NCBI GenBank assembly: GCA_907165065.1
Contig: OU015541.1
Location: 8,070,501-8,134,500 of the forward strand
Direction: 5' to 3'
Source of the DNA: Caprimulgus europaeus
Lineage: Eukaryota > Chordata > Aves > Caprimulgiformes > Caprimulgidae
DNA: 64,000 nt
A model generated the notes under the pieces. It searched no databases and had not been told where the DNA came from. It saw nothing but the letters and a program-made list of their open reading frames with translations. Shown here piece after piece: positions 26,301 through 41,300 of the stretch. Both the position numbers and the translations under genes were made by a program. How positions within the stretch are numbered: position 1 is the stretch's first letter; each line of letters starts with the position of its first letter.

Positions 26301-29300
26301 CCGCTCAGCTGCCGAGCACCACAGTTCCCCATCTGCAACACAGAGAGACGAGGATCGTGTGACAAGAGCAATAGGAGGATAAATGCATCACAAACTCCAA
26401 AGCACTCGGATGTGACATGATCTGGAAGTTCCTTGTGGAGACTGAATGTCAAATATGGTGTTAGACTCTTTCCATATACAAATAATGGATGTGTAGCTGT
26501 TGTCTTGAATGTTATCAACTTGCCTGCTTTAGATGTAGTTCTTTTTGATTCAGCTGTCATGTTGTGTGCTTTTTACTTTACAGAGAAAAATGATTGTCAT
26601 TATTCAAATAGTAGCTATCTAACCACATCTGACACTCCCAACTGTGCATGATACAGCAGCTCTAAATTATTTTTGGTGCATCAGTAATCCTTAATGGGGA
26701 GGAGAAAAGCAAGGCAGATGCTTGTGTAGTGGTTTATCAGACGGCCGATCAGCAGAGATGTTTTATAGCGAACTCATTGTGTATTTCACAGAAAATTTCA
26801 GGCACAGCAGATATTTCTTTAGAAAATGGATTTGCAGGGTGTGCAATGTGGTGCTTGTAAATCACCCAGCCCTTTTGATCACCTGCATTATGAACAATGT
26901 GTTAATTGGTGCAGTTTTGCTCCTCACCTAGTAACCATTGCCCTAACCATGGGTCTCATCCAAGACCATTCGGAGTGTGTTAGGTCCCTACCTTTTATTT
27001 TTGTGTTCTTTCATTCAACAACAAGAAAATTTGCAGTCTGTCCCTATAGTGGCATGAAATTAAATTTAAATCCCTTCTTTTGTCCACATTCAGAAAGAAT
27101 CTTAATTTTTGGACCAACTTGTTCCTCCTTAGGCCGGTAGCTGTTAGGAACAAGCCTGAGCAGGGTGTACCTCCAGGAAACCCCGGGTCTCCTGGGGACC
27201 CAAGAAGCAAAGCTACTGTGTCAGCCCTGAGTAAGCAGCAGTCTGGGACTGAGCTCTTTCCTGCTGGCTTTGGTCTCTCGCCGCCCTCCCTGCAATGTGC
27301 AGCCCACTCTGCATCGGCACCGGTCCCACGTGCTCCTTGGGGAGACCGGCGTGCGTGTGTGGATGAAAGGAGAGGGTCAGTACGGGCAGGAGGGAGGCAG
27401 GATACAGAGCCTCCCCTCGCAGCCGGCATGGTCCTTAGAACTTTGGCTTGGGTGCTAGCACGTCGTGAGCATCCTGCTCGCCCTCCCCAGCCCCTGCACG
27501 GCGGATGAGGAGAGGGTGGCACGAAGCCAGCTCTGTCAGCTTGCTGCCAGCTGGGGATTTCCCTGTGCCGGGGAACCTCAGCTGCACGGTGAAGGCAGTT
27601 TTAAGCCCTCCATGCTTTAGAGCAGCAGAGCCGCACTGGCAGGGGCCAGGGGTCCGGCTGCCTGCTTGGCTGCAGAGAAGCCACTTTTTCTCTCGTAACA
27701 TGGTATTGTTTTCATTCCCCAGAAAGCACAGAAGATGGTGGTGGCTTTAGGAACATGTTTTAGTTTGGTTTGTAGTTGCTTTCATCACGTGTCGGTGCAC
27801 AGAGTAAAGCAGCAATGCAGGACAGAAGGGGAAATGTTCCTATTTCCTGGCATTTTAGACAGGAGTGAATTTGAATGTTGCAAATGGGCTGTGGTTCAGT
27901 TAGAGCAACAATTTGCATCAAAAAAAGCCATGCTCTGTTTTCAATTAGAACTACTTTTCATAGAAGGTGTGGTCATTTCTGCTTAGGCAGAGTTTGACTA
28001 AGAGTGAAACATGTACGTTCTCCAAAACTTTTTGCTTAAACACTCTAGCAAATCTATGTATTCATCAGACTCATTCTTGAAGCTCTGACTCACTTTATTC
28101 CAGATTTTCTGTTGGGACCTTACAGCACTCCGTGGGTGCACTACATGCTTTATTTTTGGATCACTGCTATTGTGGGTTTGTGTCGCTTTAGGATCTAAGT
28201 ACCCCAGTCATATGGGGGCACTTGGTTTCTAGAGGCAATATGAAAAGAGAACAAAACGGTAGTTCTGCTCCCAAAAACCTGTAGTCTGTTGGCAGGAAGT
28301 AGAAAGATCAGTGTATCAGGAGGAAGGTCTCCTGGGTTGTGTCTGAGCTTAGCCTTTCAACAAAATATTTAACTTTCCTGTACTTCAGTTTGCCATTATT
28401 ACAAAGTATCTTGTTATCCTTCCCTCTAGTACAGTTAAGCATTTGATTCATTTATGTTACTAAAACTGATGTGGATTTTCAGAAAAAAAGCTGCATACCT
28501 GAATAAGAACTAAGTATTTGTATTGGTATGGCAGGCTGGCATCTGATGTTCTTCACCTGTAGAAACAATTCACTATTTGAAAATTCAGACAAATGCAGCC
28601 TCTTCTCAAGACTGCTCTTTCCCCAGCAGCCTTTCTGAGCGGCTGTCCTGCTGCCTAAAAACATGCAAAAAAAACAAAGCAAGAAAAAGAAAAACCCATA
28701 CATCCAAAATCAGCAGTGGAGGAAGGAAGAAAATGAATCAAGTGATTAAAACCATAGTTCCACTGGCACCTCTTTGTTCTCAAGCTCAGGAATCTTTAAT
28801 TGGTGCAGTAAGTGCCCACAGGCAAGTTTTGTTACAAAGCGTTTCCTGTTCAAAAGAACATGCAGACTCCATTAGGAGACCACGGGTACCGTTGCCAAGA
28901 ACTGACACTGCAGGATGAGTACGTGAACGCTCTCTCAGTGCCTGGATGGGCAAAGTCCAACCATGAACTGATGCACCAGGACAATAAACCCCAATTCTAG
29001 TGATTTACTGGTGGAAGGCATGCCACCGTTTGAAGGCTGAACCAGTGGACTGTTATCAGCAGACAGCACTCGGTTTTCGGAAGGCATCAAGCAATTTTCA
29101 ATGATAGTTTTGAAATACTGGCAAAGAGTTACTTGAAAAGAAGAACTTGTTCATGCAGTTGGGAATTGAAAGCTTCTAAACCACAATAAAGTCCTTTCCC
29201 AGACTTGCTGTCCATTTACTCCACGCTCATGGCATTCCTTAGACGGTCTGAATCACAGACAGCAGACAGCTCTTATAAAGAAGACCATAGACACCCATCT

Positions 29301-32300
29301 GTTGGAAGACATTTGCCAAAATAGACCATACATTTACTTTTATTCCTTCAATCCACTTTCAATTTAAAGGGATAACAACAATAACATTTTTCCATCCAGT
29401 GACACTATTCATCCGGTGCAGAGAAACGGTAATGAATTAAAATCATTCCACTGCAGAAAGAAGCAGACAAGCTTTTCCTCAGCTCTTGCAGATGGATGAA
29501 GCAGGGCACAGAGCTTTTAAGTGACTTGCCCCAGCTGATGCAAAAAGTCACTAGTAGAACTGTAACTTGCCTAGGAGATCCCAAGCTGCCAGGTCCTCCC
29601 AGCTGCATCCCTTGCACATTCATGTGGGTACCAAAGGCAGGTGAAGCTGTTGGCTGGGTCTGCAGGAGCTGGGGCAGCGCTGGCTATATCATAGGTTGTT
29701 AAAACATGTGGTGCATTAAAGGGAGGGATTGGCAGAGCTACTCTCTCCTTTTTCTGTCTTTCCACCAGACTCACTCCTTTCATACATACTGTATGTATCA
29801 AAGAGTACTACCTGCTTTCTAGAAGTCAATGATTGATTGCTGGCAAGTAATATACTACCTGTCACTAAGACCAGGTGTGTCTATTAGAAACACTCTTATT
29901 TCTTAGGGCAAAGTCTGGAGACAGAGCAAAGCTGTCATATGAGCAAGTATAGGATGTAAGAAAAATGAATCAGTGGTCTTCCTGCCAGCTAGGGGTGACA
30001 CTGGGGGTTTTACGCAGAAATTCTTTCTGTTCAGTCAAAATCATAACTGTTTTGACAACATTTTCTAAAAATGGAGGTTTTGGAGATGAGAAGCAAGAAA
30101 TGTGTGGATAGGAAATGGCTTATAATAAAACTGTGCAAAGCAGGAAAGGGGGTTAACTCCTTCTAGAGCTAAATTCACCATTTTTCATTGAACCAGAGAA
30201 GCACTCTCTGGAAACCTTGAACAAGGCTTGTTTTACACTCAGGCAGCTTTACCACATAACTATGCTGGTTAAGGTGGTTGATTTTTTTTTTTTTTAATTT
30301 TGCTAACACAGCTATTATGGTAAAAGCCCTTGTATAGACACAGCTCTGTTGGTGTAAAAATGCTGGAATCAGCACAGCTTATGCCAGGTCAGGGAACCAC
30401 CACGAGCTGTTTCACTGAAAGGCTTTTGTACTGGGATGACTGTGTCTGCATTGGAAGAAGGGTTTCACCAGCAATGCCAGTGCCGCTGGGCTGGCTAAAC
30501 TTGTAGAGGTAGCTACAGTATGTGTAATATAAAGGATTTTCACACAGGTGATAATTGCACAAGCTCAGCCTGCTTGCTTTGTATGTTGACCACCTCAAAA
30601 TGAATCCTGTTAGTAACTTCCAGCAAAGATGATGCAATGTGCTGGATTCGTGTATTAGAAAGATGCTTTGCTGAGGGGAGTTGTACCCGCCCTAACAGCT
30701 CTATATGGAACCTGCAGCTAGGTATGTATTTGTCCTCACAGTTTCTCCTGTTATCTCCCCTTTAAGATTAGTATGATGTAATTGAATAAGCATAACCAGT
30801 GAACGGGCTTACATCCCACATGGCAGCTCAAAGCTTTTGCTAATTCTTTGCAATTTCATTCTGAGTCTTGGAATATTTATAGCAATTTCAAAGTCCCTGT
30901 GAAGGTGACTGTAGCAAAATATGAAAGTTACTTTTTTTCTTAGTGGTCTTTTCAAGTCTGAACCAAGAAAAATCAAAACATTAAAAATGTGAACCTTGGT
31001 GTTTTGGTCTTTCAAAATCTAGGCAGACAAAAATGATGCAACTTTGGGAGTGGGGGTTTGATTGCCTGATTTTAAAACCAATCTCAGGATTTTTAGAGGC
31101 ATGACTCATGAACCCTGAATGCCTGGGTTTGGCATTGCTGCTCTTCACAGTTTCATTTGTTACAAATTGTGTTGATGTTAAGAATGTGCAAAGGTGGGAA
31201 AAGAGTAGGGGTCTTTTCTCCCCTTAAAGCACAATATAATACGTGGGAGGACTCGGCTCCTGCTGCGAAGGCTAATGAAAAGGCAGAGCCATTTTCAAAC
31301 TGCACTTCTGAAATCTTGCAAGCAGCTGCAAAGAGCCCTGCTGCTTTCAAAAGTTTGGACAACATCTGCACATTTCTTTAACTATTGTGAAATAAAATGC
31401 CTGGCAAGAGTAACCATCTTAAAGATATACAGCCTGTTTACGGTGCAAATGGCAAGTCTTTTCCTATAGAAAAATGGCTGGGTTCTTGCATTATTCACAC
31501 AAGCAGAACCTTTCCAGTTAAGGTCACATCCTGCCAGGCACCGTGGACAGCTGATGGGAGACTTTTTGTCTGAATAGATCTTGTCTTTCACAAGAATGAA
31601 GACCTATAGGTGATTAATTTGAAATCAATTTTTCTTCCACCTGCTTTTCATATTTTGTTTCTTATGAAAATATCATTATTATTATTATTACTATTTATAA
31701 ATCCTTGGACATTTTAAAATAAAAAATTGAGGACAAATCATTTTAATTTCCCATCAAAGTTAGTTTTCTTGCAAGAACTCTAAATAGTGTGAGCTACTAA
31801 GGCGAGTATGGCCTTACACTCCCTGATCATTTTATAGTGCTGCTTACTCACCAGTTCCAAGAGACTTCTGTGTTCTAATTTGGATGCAGTATGTTTTTAG
31901 AGGAATTTTAAAAGCAGACTGGACAAATGTACAAGAAGACAATCCTGCATTGGCTATAAGAGGTACTAGATGACCTAATAGGTCATTCCTGCTTCTCCGA
32001 TTTGAAAAACAAGCAGCACATCTGTAGCTGTGCCAGAAGGAGAGTCAGAGATGAGGGAAGAAGAGCAAACACTTGACGACCATAAAACTCTTTTGCAGTA
32101 TATTAGCTCCTAATTTGAATGGTCAGCTAGCTTTCACACTCTTTCTCTTTTCATTTTGTAACATAATTTTTTCTATGTTTACCCAGAAGAAACCAGAGGA
32201 AGGTAGAAGCCAGAGGAAGGTAGAAGCCAACCTAAAACGTATAAACAATGTGGTTGTGTCTGAATCATCACTCCAAGTCCCCCATGCTTCAATTCTGCAA

Positions 32301-35300
32301 GCACAGAAATCTGGGCGTACATCCAGCTGTGAATTTCACAGATGGATCCTCTCTCTAAAAAGAGTCTGCACAAAACCCTAAATCCAAGTACTCCAGACTG
32401 CAAACATTCATATTCTCCAGTTTAGGTACATGTCTACTAGAAATACTACAGTCTGGCAATTAAAACTCTGATCTCTATATTCACGTGACTAATGGTCTGA
32501 TACCAATGACTTTGAAAGCTTGGTCTTGAGTTGGATTTAACCAGTGTTAGGTATAAATGAGTTAAATCTTCAGCTACTGGTAACTAGAGTAAAATAACTG
32601 AGGATCAAAGGGCTTCAACAGTGATGCCCACATGAATCAGCAGAGCAACACTAATTCACTCAGTGACAAACTGGTCTAATACTCTCCGTCTTCCTGCAGG
32701 TTCTTCCAATCCACACAGTTCCTATTTTAATCAAGCCATGTCCTTTTGTGGGTTTTTAATTTGGAAACTTTGCACTCCAAAACACAGGCTAAACTCAGCC
32801 CTCAGCTGAACAAACACAGTTTCTTTAGGGTGAAATTGTAGTTGAACTAGATTTAGTGAGAAAAGTGTTATTGACTTCTGCCTGTGGACACTGAAGTGAG
32901 TGATAGGTTTGCATCTGAGAGAGAATCTTTCCCCATGGATAATTGTCAGGTGTGGAAGTACAGGCCAAAGCAGACTGTCCCTTGCTTCCACTCAGCTGTG
33001 TGTGTTTGAGCACGCTTTGACTCATGGGTGGTGGCAGGGTGCTGGCAGCGTGGCAGCTGTGTGCCAGACCTGTTTGTGCACCAAAGCAGCGTGCACGGCA
33101 TGACCAGAAAACCTTCAGGCCCTGCAGAAATGGCTGTGTGGTATCACAGCAAAGTGACAGCGTAGTTTAGTCCTTTTTCAGCCTTACTGCCTTTGTGCAA
33201 GAACTGTGAACCTTCACTTTTAACATTCAAAAAATAATTTGGGCCAGGGCGAAAGCAGGAGTAAATTAGAGGAGTGTGAGTTTGCAATTATTCTCTCTGA
33301 TCATCTCTGCTAGGGCAGTCTAGTCAAAGATTCCCAAATTGTGGTGTGGTTTGCTTTGCTTTCTTAATGATGAATGACTTCATCATCCGTGAATGAATCA
33401 AGGCAAATGTAGGACAAATAGTGAGACACATGAATGACTCTTATGACATTTGCTATGTCTCAATCGGTGCTGGTTTATTTAGGTGGTTTCTAAGTTTCTT
33501 TGGAAAGAGTGAGAATGACTAAATGAAGGGGGAGCCACTTCAGAAGTATGGGAGTCAATGGTGAAAGTATTGTGACAGTTAAACCTCCCTGCGTTAAATA
33601 TCTGTCATTATGAGCAAGACAGCGTCAGTTATTTTGTAAGAGCTTGGTTCCAGGAGACTCCGTAGCCACAAGGCCAGAGGAACCTGGATGAGGTACCAGA
33701 TATCATATTCCCTTTATGGTCAGATACCTCCTGGTGGGTCTTCCTCAGCCACTTTGGGGTTTTCGATTCTTACCAGGAGGCAGCAGGGCTGTTCTCCAAA
33801 AGTGTCTGTGAAGGTCCTGACTTAGAAAAGCACCTGCCCTCAGATGCTCTGTGTGGTTGTGGTGCATCCAGCCTGCCCGCAGGCAGTGCCTTCAGCCACT
33901 GCTTTCCAAGGGAAGGGGCACTGCTGGGGGCACACAGGGCACTGCCGAACCCACGCTGTAATCACATTTCACCGGTCTGACAAAGCCACTTAAAAATAAT
34001 GCCCAACATTTCTATAGATAAATGGTCACCAACCTGGGAAGCTGTCCTTAGGGCTTGGGGAAGTCCTCCAGTTCAAGTCACTGGATATGAAGTAATTATA
34101 TTTTTGTACAAATTGATGTTTGCAAAGGCTGGAAATAGTCTGCAAAACACTTGGCCGCTCTAGGCACTGGGCAGCTCCACTGAGCCAACGCTTGGTTTAA
34201 ACCAGAACTGAGGAGGACTGTGTTTTTTAATTACATTGTGTTTTGTGGGCCTTTTCTACCTTAAAATTACATTTATTTTTTTCTTATCTGGTTTCTTTTT
34301 CACACGTGTGCATTTGCTTTGAGTAGGATGTTGTCTTCTTCTGATTTCCAGCAGGCAAACCCTAGGGTGAGATCTGCAGCTAGGTAAGCTGAATTACTTG
34401 AGAGCTCTTCTCCTAAGGTCATCCTGCAGCTTATAACTTCTACTATGTTTTTAGATATGTTTCGTTTTTCAGAAAATGCCATTGATTTTAATACCATTTT
34501 TTCCTAAATATACATGTTATAGGCTATTATTAAAACAAAAAGCACACAAAACTATTATTTCTGGTTTAGAAGTTAGTATCTGTGGAGCCTTGTTTTATAC
34601 CTTATGACATTGCATAGCTCTTCCCATCTTCAAAGCTAGTGCAAGTTTTAGATCAAGATTAAGACTTTCCAAAAGTTCAGGCTATTCTGATAATCCTCTT
34701 GTTTCAGATGCAGCATTAAATGCTCCTTCAGCTTTTTCTGTCATGCAGAAAAACACCTCTGCTTTTCAGAAACCACTGCTGAGCACAAGTGTCTCTGCAG
34801 AAAGGCTGGAAGAAACCTCTCCTGTGTGTGACATTCCAGAGCAGCTCTCACTCTTGGGGAGCATACCTGGTGCCATGCAAATAATCGGGCCCTTAATCAG
34901 CCCTTAGGCTGTAATATTTACTGCATTTCAACAGACTGTGGTCAATAGAACAAGACATTCATTTCCTCCCGTGCATGCAACGAGAGATGCACGGGGTTGA
35001 TGGCTGGTTTATTACAGGAAGCTTGTGTTGCCGCACACATGCACGCTGTGCTGAGGCTAGTTCAGCTTAGGAGGATCAAAGGCCAAGGAACGAGAGGGAT
35101 TAGCCAAGGACAGCCTCTCCCCCAGCCCCTGCAGCAAAGGTAACTCGCGTCGTGCCGTGTACGCAGACCAGAACCACTCAAGGACTTTGTGCTGTATCCA
35201 GCCGACAGGCAGATGCACTCGTTACGTGGGGAGTCCCTATCTATGGCACCTAGACAGAAATGCTTTAGCAGACAATTAAGTGAGGAAATTAATTTTCTTG

Positions 35301-38300
35301 TCTATAGAAAAGAGTGCGCGCCATCACGCCTGGATAGACTGAATTTGTTATGATAGCAAAACAAGTTCTATGGAAACCATTGTGAACCCTGGAGTGAGGC
35401 TGCCCAGGAGAGTTGGGGAAAGCCGCTTTTGTTTGTTGTGCTTGGCATCGTTTTCCTCTGGATGAAGATGCTTTAATTTTGTGGGGAGACCCAAGAGAGC
35501 ATTCCTCTTTTTCCATACCAGAAAGCCTTCCAAGCTGGCATAAAAGTCCCCTCTTTCCAGCTGCTCCTTTCCAAACACACTGTGCCTCCTAAAGATAGTC
35601 TTTACAGTGGCTGGGGCTGGTGGAAAACATGAAGCCTGCATGGATTAGCAGAGGAATTCATTTGGGCTGACGAATTGGGTTTCCCTCTATAAACAGCATT
35701 AGTGTTTTCATCTTCTGGACAGCACAGCAAACTTCACGTCCTCTTGCTCCTCGCCCCGCCTCTCCCGCGCTGTGAAACGCCTGCATCCAGGCCAGCCGTG
35801 GTAAAAGACACACTAAGGCCTGCTTATGGGGGATGGAAAACAGCACACGTTCATCGAGGTGTTTTCACCTATCTCCTTTCTCAGACAGGTTTTTTCCAAC
35901 CCTTTAAAGAAGTGGTGGGGTTATTTTGGGTTTTTTTTCAGTTTATTTTTCTTTCCAGGTAAAAGGGAAATTAAAGTGATCCATTCTGCACTACTTTAGT
36001 GACCTTGCAAGTAGCCTACATTATATATTTTCTTTTCTTCTTTAATTTCACCTACAATGTGCTTACCATCTGCGGGAGTTAGGGATTCTCTAAAGAGGAT
36101 TTTGTTTACCCGTGTCCTCCCCAGGGCTTTGGGCATGCAGAGGCTGGGCTGCAGGAGGAGGGCTCTGCACTGCATCGCTGCCTCAGGGGATGGTCCTACC
36201 CCTGCCAGGGAAGCAGCCCCCAGCATGCCACTGAACACCTCTGCTGCAGCAAATACACTTTTGTATCACTTATACTGTCTTTTATAGCTTACTTGGTGAA
36301 TATAATAATTGGGGTTATTAATCACCCAACATTATTTCCATCATTGCTCAGGAGGGGAGAGACATGTAAAGGCCAATTACGTGATCAGGCTACATTTAGT
36401 GGTGGTTTGTATTTACCTGACTATTTAGTAATGGATGTTTTTGTCCATGTCACTGACTAACTGAGCATGGAATTAGAGTTGTGTGGATAAAAATGGGGCA
36501 CTAGGGATTCAGCTGTCAAATGGAAGAATTATTTAAGTAATAAAGCCCTATCCCTTAACTTTACTTAATCACCACATTTTCACATGTATAACCCACACCC
36601 CATTAAAACTTCATTCCTTGGAAATAAGTCTTAGCAAGCCTCCTGATAACAGATTGCAGTCTCTCCTGCCCTTTCAAGGCACTCTAGATCCAGCCATTCT
36701 CCAGCTCTAGCAGGGGTGTCTGCTCTGGGACAGGGGGAAAGATGAGGGGATTATTGTGGCTGAGAGAGAGAGCAGACAGCTGAAACAGGTATGGGGGAAG
36801 CACACAGGAAGGAAAGGGTGCTGAGGTAAAGTCACTACCCTCATCCATGTATGACCTGCTATGTTGCTGAATCATGGTCTTTTTACAGGTAACGTAGGTT
36901 ATACTCATGACAATATGGGATTTTGTAAAAACCAAACTCTACAAAAAAAAAGAAAACCTGAAAGTTGATGGCAATGCCATAGTGTTTTGGAAGTTTCTCA
37001 ACTTACAGTGTGTTTATTATGATACAGTTCAAGGTTTAAGCATTGCCATGCTTTCAGATTAAGCAGAAGTTGGAGTTAGGGTGCTGTTTGCTGCAACTGG
37101 AATATTTTCTCTGTCACATCAGTTGATGTAAATACATGTTTGTGCAGTTCCTGATCACCACACTCTCATCTGTGTGGCTGTGTTGGAGTCAAGCACTGTT
37201 CCCATTAGAGTGATGAGAAGGCTGCCCCTGGGACCAAAGGGGAGCCTTAGAGTGCTTCCAGGAGAGGAGGTGCTGGCCAGGACATGGACTTTCATGTATA
37301 GTTGCTTTAAGCAGGCTTACTGGCTGCTGAGGGTTTTGCAGCTGGAGCATCAGCTGCACTGAACCACACGATGAAAACAAAATGGAGTAGATATCCAGAA
37401 TCCTAACAGCTGGATGCAGATGACATTTCTGAATCAAGAAAAAAAAAAGTAGCCCAAATGAAACCAGCCGCTCTCATGTTGCTCTGTGTCCTTCCAGTGC
37501 TGCCCCTGTGCAGCGGCAGCGCCAGGCTGAGCACCTTACACTAAGAGGTGAAGAAGAAATGCAACTGGGGGCTGTTTCTGGGGCACTTAGCACAGGTGAT
37601 GAGTGGGGGCAGAGTGCCCACTGGAGATGGTCACCCTCTTGAACCATAAAAATTACCTCTATCTGTGTGGCCGAAAGACTGCAGCCCTCTCTATCCTGAT
37701 CATCCTTCAGATCTCAGCCAGGGTCAGCAGTGAGCAAGCCTTTTCTGAAGACTCTGCTGGCTGTCGCTATTAACAGTGGTGATTTCCAGCCCAAATATAA
37801 ACTGCACTATTATTTTTAGTGTTGATTATAGTTGTGTCGAGGTGACCACCCCCTGAGGGGAAAGCCCCATTGTGTGACCCATGGCATAGCCAGAGCAGAG
37901 CATGCTCCCACTCCACCCTCCATCCTGGTGAGCCCTCACAGAGTTGTTAGCTGCTGGCTTGGCCGTTGAAACATAACTGATCTCTGCTTGATGGGGTTCT
38001 CCCAAGGTCACTGGTCATTGTCAGCACAAAATGGGGGAATTCTCAGTTCTGCGATGCTCCTTCTGCTCTCTCCCAGCACCCGCTGTAGTGTGACCCTGCT
38101 CTGAAGTCACCGTGGCTTAACCACCCACTTAAGCTTGAGTGCATTTTAACTTCTCAGCTGAAAAGGGGGAAGACCCAGCCTCTTGTATGGTTTATCTTTT
38201 CCCACCAGTAAATTACTTTCATTTTATGTATCTTGATGTGGCATTTTTGTAGTACCTAGAATATTCTCTCTCCTTTACGAGGCACCTGCCTGTTTTGCTG

Positions 38301-41300
38301 CTGCTGGGCTCAGCAATGCCGTGGCCAGCAGACAATGCCAGTGTGGGTTGAAGTGTTACACTTGCACACACTGCCAGGCAGTGGGACCTGGAGCTGGCTG
38401 AGACAGTCTGTGCAGCGCATGCTGCAGCCCACAGCCAAGTTTCCAAGCCTCACAAGTTATAGGGGAGCAAAGGTTAGGATGCACAGACGTCCTGTTGCTT
38501 CAGCTGGGTTCCTCCCCACTGTGGCTGCTCTTTTCTCCTTTCCCCTCCATGTTGAGCCTGGGGCAAAGCACAGCAGCTGGTGGTAGTCAGCCATCAGAGT
38601 TGTTCCTGTATCCTAGAGAACAGATTGTGGCAGCACTGTGCAGTGTCACTCTGTGGTGGTGACGATGGTGAATTCACATCATGATGCTGCATAGACACAC
38701 TGTGAGCCTTCCTCGTGATGATGCTGCAAGAGGCATGCAGGGAGTCAGCATTACTTCCCCACTGGTGAGTCAGCTCTCGCTAGTACAAAAACCTTCCCAT
38801 TTCTGCTCAGCATCCCAAAGGACAACCCCCAGTTCCTGCCATGGGCCGTCCTCTGTTGGTGTTCCCCAACACTTGATCCGTCTCATCTGTCAGGGAAACG
38901 TTGGGTGCAGTCTAGGCTAATTCTGCGAGGTGATGCATGCTTGTCTCTTTGTATTTGATTTTTTTTTAAGTGGCTAGATGTCTAACCCACAGTGATTTAG
39001 TTGAGAATTAGCTACCAAAATACCTTAAAAATCTGGCCTTGCAGAAGATATCCAGTGGCTTCATACGGTTTTATTATGCTGTGTGTTTTAGCTGGGGCAT
39101 TTCATTCATGTTGGCAGTCACTCTCCTTCCAAGACTGCTCAGAAAGAGTTATGGTGATCTTGGCCTTCAGCTTTGCTACTACTGTGTCTTCCAGCTGTCT
39201 GTGGCTAGTTCCCCAACTGCAGGACAAACAGTATTCCCATTCAATCTGCGTTCCTAGCCGAGAGGTTGGCCTGCCAATTGCTTCTGAATGTGTTCTGTAG
39301 TCAGATGAGATCATATCAAACGTAAGCAAGTTTTATCTTTATTTTAGGCACGAGGGTGTTTTATCGTGATGTGGTTCCAAAGCCTTCCTTGTGTGGTTGG
39401 AATTCACCCAGGAAGTGTAGCAATGGCTGGTTGCATGCAAAGTAATAGGTTCAATATGAGTTACAAATGTGGAGCTTGTGAGCTGGCTGTGCAAACTCGC
39501 ATATAAAGGAGAACATTGTCATACAGCTGATGAGAACTTGGGAGTGATGAGGATGGTCTTGCTAGGTAGTTGCACTGTCTTGCAGCATGCCCCTGAGACG
39601 CTGTGAAGAGCATAGTATTTTGCTTCCTGCCTGGGTTGCATGGGGATACACACAGCTCTCAGACCTCACAGTTGGAAATTTTGGCATGGCTCATCATTAA
39701 ATCCTAGGAAGGATTCCCTGGGGCAGTCTCTTTGGGTGGTTGTTCCTACATCTTGATCTGGAATTGGGATGGGAGGTCTGCAAATAATTGAGGGCTAATT
39801 TCTGAACAAATGTAGGTTGTTGCTGTTGTGGTGAGGTTGGGAATTGCCCAACCTCAGTAGTGCCGGCTGCACTTCAGCTAAAGATAGTCACCTCAACAGC
39901 TATTGGACGTCGAGGAGCTCATTTCTATTTCTGGTAATTTATATCCCCTCCTTTTCATACTGAGAACAAGTTTTCTTGTTTGTGCCATTGACTCAGATTT
40001 AAAGTTTGAAGTCTTTGGATGATGCATATACCTTTTTCTTATTCTCTCAAGCTATCTAGTGTCAGACATTCCTGGCCTTCTTGAGGTGAGATGCAAAGTC
40101 AGTTACAGTAACTGCTCCCCATAGTCTTTTACACTCCCTTTTTCTAATTATAGGTGTCTCTTATAGTTAAATCTCTCAGTCAGTTCATAACGGTCTCTGA
40201 TTTATACATATACTCCATAGTATTATGTAGTATTTTTATTATTACGTTATTTTATGTTAGAAACCCCTGCACGGATGAGTACTCCGTTGTGACAGATGCT
40301 GTGTTGGAAAAAAAGCAGTTCCTGCCTCAAAGGACTTACAGTCAAAGTGCAAAATAAAAGCAAACAGATGGAAATGGGCAGACACGCAGTATCTTGTATG
40401 TGGCACCTCCTTGACATTGTTATATGTGAATTGTAACACTCTGTCAATAACCACTTAAGTATTTAATGGTCTGGACTCTTTCCAGCTAACGTGGGACTCG
40501 TAATCGTAGCCCCAAAGTGAGGCACACAGCTGTCCTGGACTCCTGTTGCCAAGACCCACAGACCTCTCGGGCGGTGCTGATCCCTTTCCATCATCTGCAG
40601 GGGCGGGTCCTGGTACCAGGGCTCCTAAAACAGTGCTCACCATTCAGTGCCTAACACAAAGGGGGAAGAATCTGGCCCCAAACATTCATTTGATGAAGGA
40701 TGTGGAGTCATGATAGAAAAATAATCTGTGTGCAGAAGTGATTTCATGTGTTCCCGTGTTCAGTGTTTTTCACTACAAGCACTGTGCCTACTGCCCATAA
40801 GCCTCTTTACAATAAGGCACATAGGAAACATATGCCTTCTTCTCGCTCGCTGTTCAGAGCTGTTTGTGAAAGCAGAGTAATTGCAAGCAGAAGGTTTATT
40901 TGCATGTCGGTTCCAGAGGAGAGCTTGGTTTATCTGCCAAAATTGTTCCTAGGCCACTTGTGCATCTTCCCTGTTACCTTAGGACAGTGATTGTCTGTTG
41001 GCTGTTTTTGCCTGAGAACCAAGCTCAAAATTCAGTTCAGACATGCTCAAAGGGAAACCCAGTTTGCTGGGGAAGCCTGAGTTCTGCAAGAATCCACAAG
41101 CCCTTCAGCGGGGATGCTTGCGAAGTTAAGACACAGCAGAAGATAAGATGCCAGAGAACTAGAGCCAGTAAATAGTTTTGTGGATTAATAGACATAAGTA
41201 CTCAAGGGAAAAAAAATAGATTACATTATTGACTGTTCATCCCCTGCAAAACTGCCTAAAGGGAAGGGTAATATGATTTGTTTCTCCTCAATTAAATATT

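Noticed and set aside
27080..27508. Open frames with short Gly-Pro runs that look collagen-like (PPGNPGSPGDP)
   Set aside because: Only a few Gly-X-Y triplets that soon break off, not flanked by exon signals in frame, and overlapping an equally long antisense frame in the same CpG-rich patch.
40254..40370. Stretch resembling an ancient interspersed repeat (ending tcaaaggacttacagtcaaa)
   Set aside because: Similar to a common amniote repeat phrase about items such as 'agagcttacagtctaa', but too short and diverged to assign to a family.
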